A stretch of 6,157 nt of DNA. Origin: Alphaproteobacteria bacterium HGW-Alphaproteobacteria-13 (GTDB lineage: Bacteria > Pseudomonadota > Alphaproteobacteria > Sphingomonadales > Sphingomonadaceae). Location: NCBI GenBank assembly GCA_002842935.1, contig PHEM01000196.1, positions 1 to 6,157 of the forward strand, in the 5' to 3' direction. The position numbers and the translations under genes were made by a program. The notes below the pieces were generated by a model. That model worked only from the letters and a program-made list of their open reading frames with translations. It was not told the DNA's origin and did not search any database. The stretch's first letter is position 1. Every line of letters begins with the position of its first letter. Positions 4,454 through 6,157 of this stretch are shown piece by piece.

Positions 4454-5861
4454 GTTGCGGGCAGATCTGGCGGATACGAGCGGCGCGCGCCTTCGCGGCG
4501 GGGCCTCGTTCGGCGCCGTGCCGCGTCCCTTCTCATCGGCGCGCGACAAGCGCACATTCCTCTATTGCCTGTCGCTGCTGCTCGATATTCTGTCGCTGAT
4601 CGCGGGATTTGCGATCGCGCTCCAGTTGCGCGACGAGCAATGGCTCGCCGCCGGCGGCCACTCCATCCTCTATATCGCGCTGCCGATCTTCGTCATGTTC
4701 GAGATTGCGCGCGAAGTGCAGGATGTGGAGACTCTCGCTAACCGCCTCGTGGGCATCCAGAGGTCGCTCGGTGCGCTGGGGGCGACCGCCATCGTCATCA
4801 TCGGCATGGGCTTTCTGTTCAAGATCGAAGACATCTCGCGCCTGGGCCTTGCCGTCACGTTCGGCGCGGCGGGCATCTTCATCATCCTGTCGAAGGTCCT
4901 TCTCGACATCATCGTGCGCAAGATGATGGGCGATGCGGTCATCTCGACGATCCTCATCATCGATGGCCTGCCGGTCGAGGCCGAACCGCATGCCGCCGTC
5001 GTCGATGTCGCCGCGCGCGGCATCTGGCCAGATCTCGATCGTCCCGACATGATCGACACGCTGTCGCGGATCATTGCGCCTTTCGACCGAGTGATCGTCG
5101 CCTGCCGCTATGATCACCGTCCCGCTTGGGCGACCTTCCTGAAGGGGCATGACGTCGGCGGCGAAATCCTGCTCGATCGCGACCATCTGTTCGGGGCTGT
5201 CGCCATCGGTCGATATGACGATTGCGACACGATCATCCTGTCGCGCGGTCCGCTCAATCTGATGAACCGCATTCAGAAGCGCGCGCTCGATCTTGTCGTG
5301 TCGATCGTCGCGCTCGTCGTCCTGTCGCCGCTCCTGCTGCTCGTCGCGCTCCTGATCCGGCTCGAAAGTCCCGGTCCCGCCCTGTTCCGGCAGATGCGCG
5401 TCGGGCAGGGCAATCGCCAGTTCCGCATCTACAAGTTCCGCTCGATGCACATCGAAAGCAGCGATGCCGACGGCCATCAGTCGACGGCGCGTGCCGACGC
5501 GCGCATCACCAAAGTGGGCCGCATCATCCGGCGAACGAGCATCGACGAGCTGCCTCAACTGCTCAACGTGATCCGCGGCGAGATGAGCATGGTCGGCCCG
5601 CGGCCGCACGCGCTGGGATCGACGGCGGGCAGCGAACTGTTCTGGCACGCCTCGCGGCAATATTGGCTGCGCCACGCCCTGAAGCCGGGAATCACCGGGC
5701 TGGCCCAGATCCGCGGCTATCGCGGCGCCACTGAATGCGTCGAGGATCTTGCCCGGCGCGTGCGGTGCGATCTTGAATATGTGTCGAACTGGTCCCTGTG
5801 GGCTGACGTGCTGATCATGCTCAAGACCATTCGCGTCGTGATCCACAAAAATGCCTATTAG
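4446..5861 (+). CDS. Polyprenyl-phosphate sugar-1-phosphate transferase (EPS initiation)
   Basis: This 471-residue inner-membrane enzyme belongs to the bacterial sugar transferase family (WcaJ/ExoY/GelB-like). It transfers a sugar-1-phosphate from a nucleotide sugar to undecaprenyl phosphate, the first step of exopolysaccharide assembly. Topology is four N-terminal helices (about 39-60, 73-87, 108-126, 133-156), a soluble middle domain (about 160-275), a fifth hydrophobic segment (282-304) and a cytoplasmic catalytic domain. Signature motifs are KRALDL (278), LESPGPALFRQ (306), KFRSM (330-334), RRTSIDELPQL (362-372, with the Asp-Glu pair at 367-368), MVGPRP (382-387), PGITGLAQI (414-422) and DLEY (442-445). 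All expected motifs are present, so it should be active. The sugar is probably glucose or galactose, which sequence does not settle. The ATG overlaps the propeller stop by 8 bases and has GGAG six bases upstream, so the two genes are co-translated. Confidence 0.93.
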   Translation: MDELRADLADTSGARLRGGASFGAVPRPFSSARDKRTFLYCLSLLLDILSLIAGFAIALQLRDEQWLAAGGHSILYIALPIFVMFEIAREVQDVETLANRLVGIQRSLGALGATAIVIIGMGFLFKIEDISRLGLAVTFGAAGIFIILSKVLLDIIVRKMMGDAVISTILIIDGLPVEAEPHAAVVDVAARGIWPDLDRPDMIDTLSRIIAPFDRVIVACRYDHRPAWATFLKGHDVGGEILLDRDHLFGAVAIGRYDDCDTIILSRGPLNLMNRIQKRALDLVVSIVALVVLSPLLLLVALLIRLESPGPALFRQMRVGQGNRQFRIYKFRSMHIESSDADGHQSTARADARITKVGRIIRRTSIDELPQLLNVIRGEMSMVGPRPHALGSTAGSELFWHASRQYWLRHALKPGITGLAQIRGYRGATECVEDLARRVRCDLEYVSNWSLWADVLIMLKTIRVVIHKNAY

Positions 5862-5931
5862 CCGCGCCTTCGCCGCCGGCCTGAAATCCAGCCGGATTGG
5901 CAGGCGGGTTTACTTCTCCTAGGCCTTCGTC
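5862..5931 (+). other. Short intergenic gap with weak hairpin
   Basis: The 70-base gap contains CCGGC (5876-5880) paired with GCCGG (5891-5895) around a ten-base loop, without a T-run. It is unlikely to stop transcription, so the downstream gene may continue the operon. I see no clear promoter here. Confidence 0.35.
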
Positions 5932-6157
5932 ATGCGTATTATCGGGATTTTGCTCGTCATCTTGTCGGTCCCGGCATTCCTCGCCTGGCTGCGTCTGTAT
6001 CCGCGCCAGCGGAAATGGGCCTATCTTGCCATCGGCCTGCTGCCGTTCGTGATCGGCGCGCTCAATCTCGACGCCGCGCTCATCAACTGGGCGGGCTGGC
6101 CCGGTTATGCGAAGGGCATGGTCGTTTCGCTGCTCGACACGCTCGCGTTCGCTGTCA
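5932..6157 (+). CDS. Partial membrane protein, probable O-antigen ligase family
   Basis: The first 75 codons are visible and the gene continues past the window edge. It begins MRIIGILLVILSVPAFLAWL, a first membrane helix (about 3-20). A short basic loop follows (RLYPRQRKW), then a second helix (about 30-46), a short loop with LNLDAALINWAGWPGYAKG, and the start of a third hydrophobic segment. This hydrophobic rhythm and the loop wording resemble sphingomonad proteins annotated as O-antigen ligase family, i.e. glycan polymerases or ligases with 10-12 helices acting on the periplasmic face. The catalytic loop is not in view, so another polytopic EPS protein is possible. ATG 5932 is the first start after a stop in the same frame at 5920-5922. 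The RBS is weak (AGG at 5921-5923). Confidence 0.6.
   Translation, partial: MRIIGILLVILSVPAFLAWLRLYPRQRKWAYLAIGLLPFVIGALNLDAALINWAGWPGYAKGMVVSLLDTLAFAV

Noticed and set aside
1982..4555. Very long minus-strand open frame opposite the propeller gene
   Set aside because: It is Arg/Ala/Pro/Asp-rich without recognisable domains and lies exactly opposite a gene with clear Asp-box motifs; long antisense frames are expected in GC-rich DNA.
4533..5846. Long minus-strand open frame opposite the sugar transferase
   Set aside because: The plus strand carries a complete set of sugar transferase motifs; the antisense product is His/Asp/Arg-rich with no domain or hydrophobic pattern.

Overview
The window looks like chromosomal DNA from a GC-rich alphaproteobacterium, most likely a sphingomonad (Sphingomonas, Sphingopyxis or a relative). 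Three things point there: a protein with a PEPxxWA-type PEP-CTERM tail, a small protein resembling the accessory protein of the exosortase V (XrtV) sorting system, and a left flank full of short palindromic repeats of a kind common between sphingomonad genes. I could not run a database search, so family names come from recognition of motifs.

Layout. Positions 1-699 hold no convincing gene; 1-300 is a mosaic of hairpin-forming repeats. Positions 700-1335 (minus strand) encode a secreted PEP-CTERM protein with a signal peptide and a C-terminal PEP-W-A / hydrophobic / triple-Arg sorting tail. A 379-base divergent intergenic region follows (1336-1714). It contains two hairpins with T-rich tails whose G-U pairs only work in a plus-strand RNA, an AT-rich inverted repeat, and the start signals of both flanking genes.

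From 1715 everything is on the plus strand: an 82-residue XrtV-accessory-like membrane protein; a large beta-propeller protein with Asp-box repeats that resembles glycoside hydrolase family 74 (GH74) but has no visible signal peptide; a polyprenyl-phosphate sugar-1-phosphate transferase, overlapping the propeller gene by 8 bases; and the first 75 codons of a multi-spanning membrane protein that resembles the O-antigen ligase/polymerase family and runs off the right edge.

Together this reads as the edge of an exopolysaccharide locus linked to protein sorting. The sugar transferase would load the first sugar onto undecaprenyl phosphate, the truncated membrane protein could polymerise or ligate glycan, the propeller protein may bind or cut a glucan, and the PEP-CTERM protein would be the sorted substrate of an exosortase encoded elsewhere. 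No exosortase gene lies in the window. The most unusual points are the tight coupling of a GH74-like propeller with the initiating transferase, a 14-codon upstream ORF that ends in an ATGA overlap with an internal start of the propeller gene, and the plus-strand hairpin pair in the divergent region.
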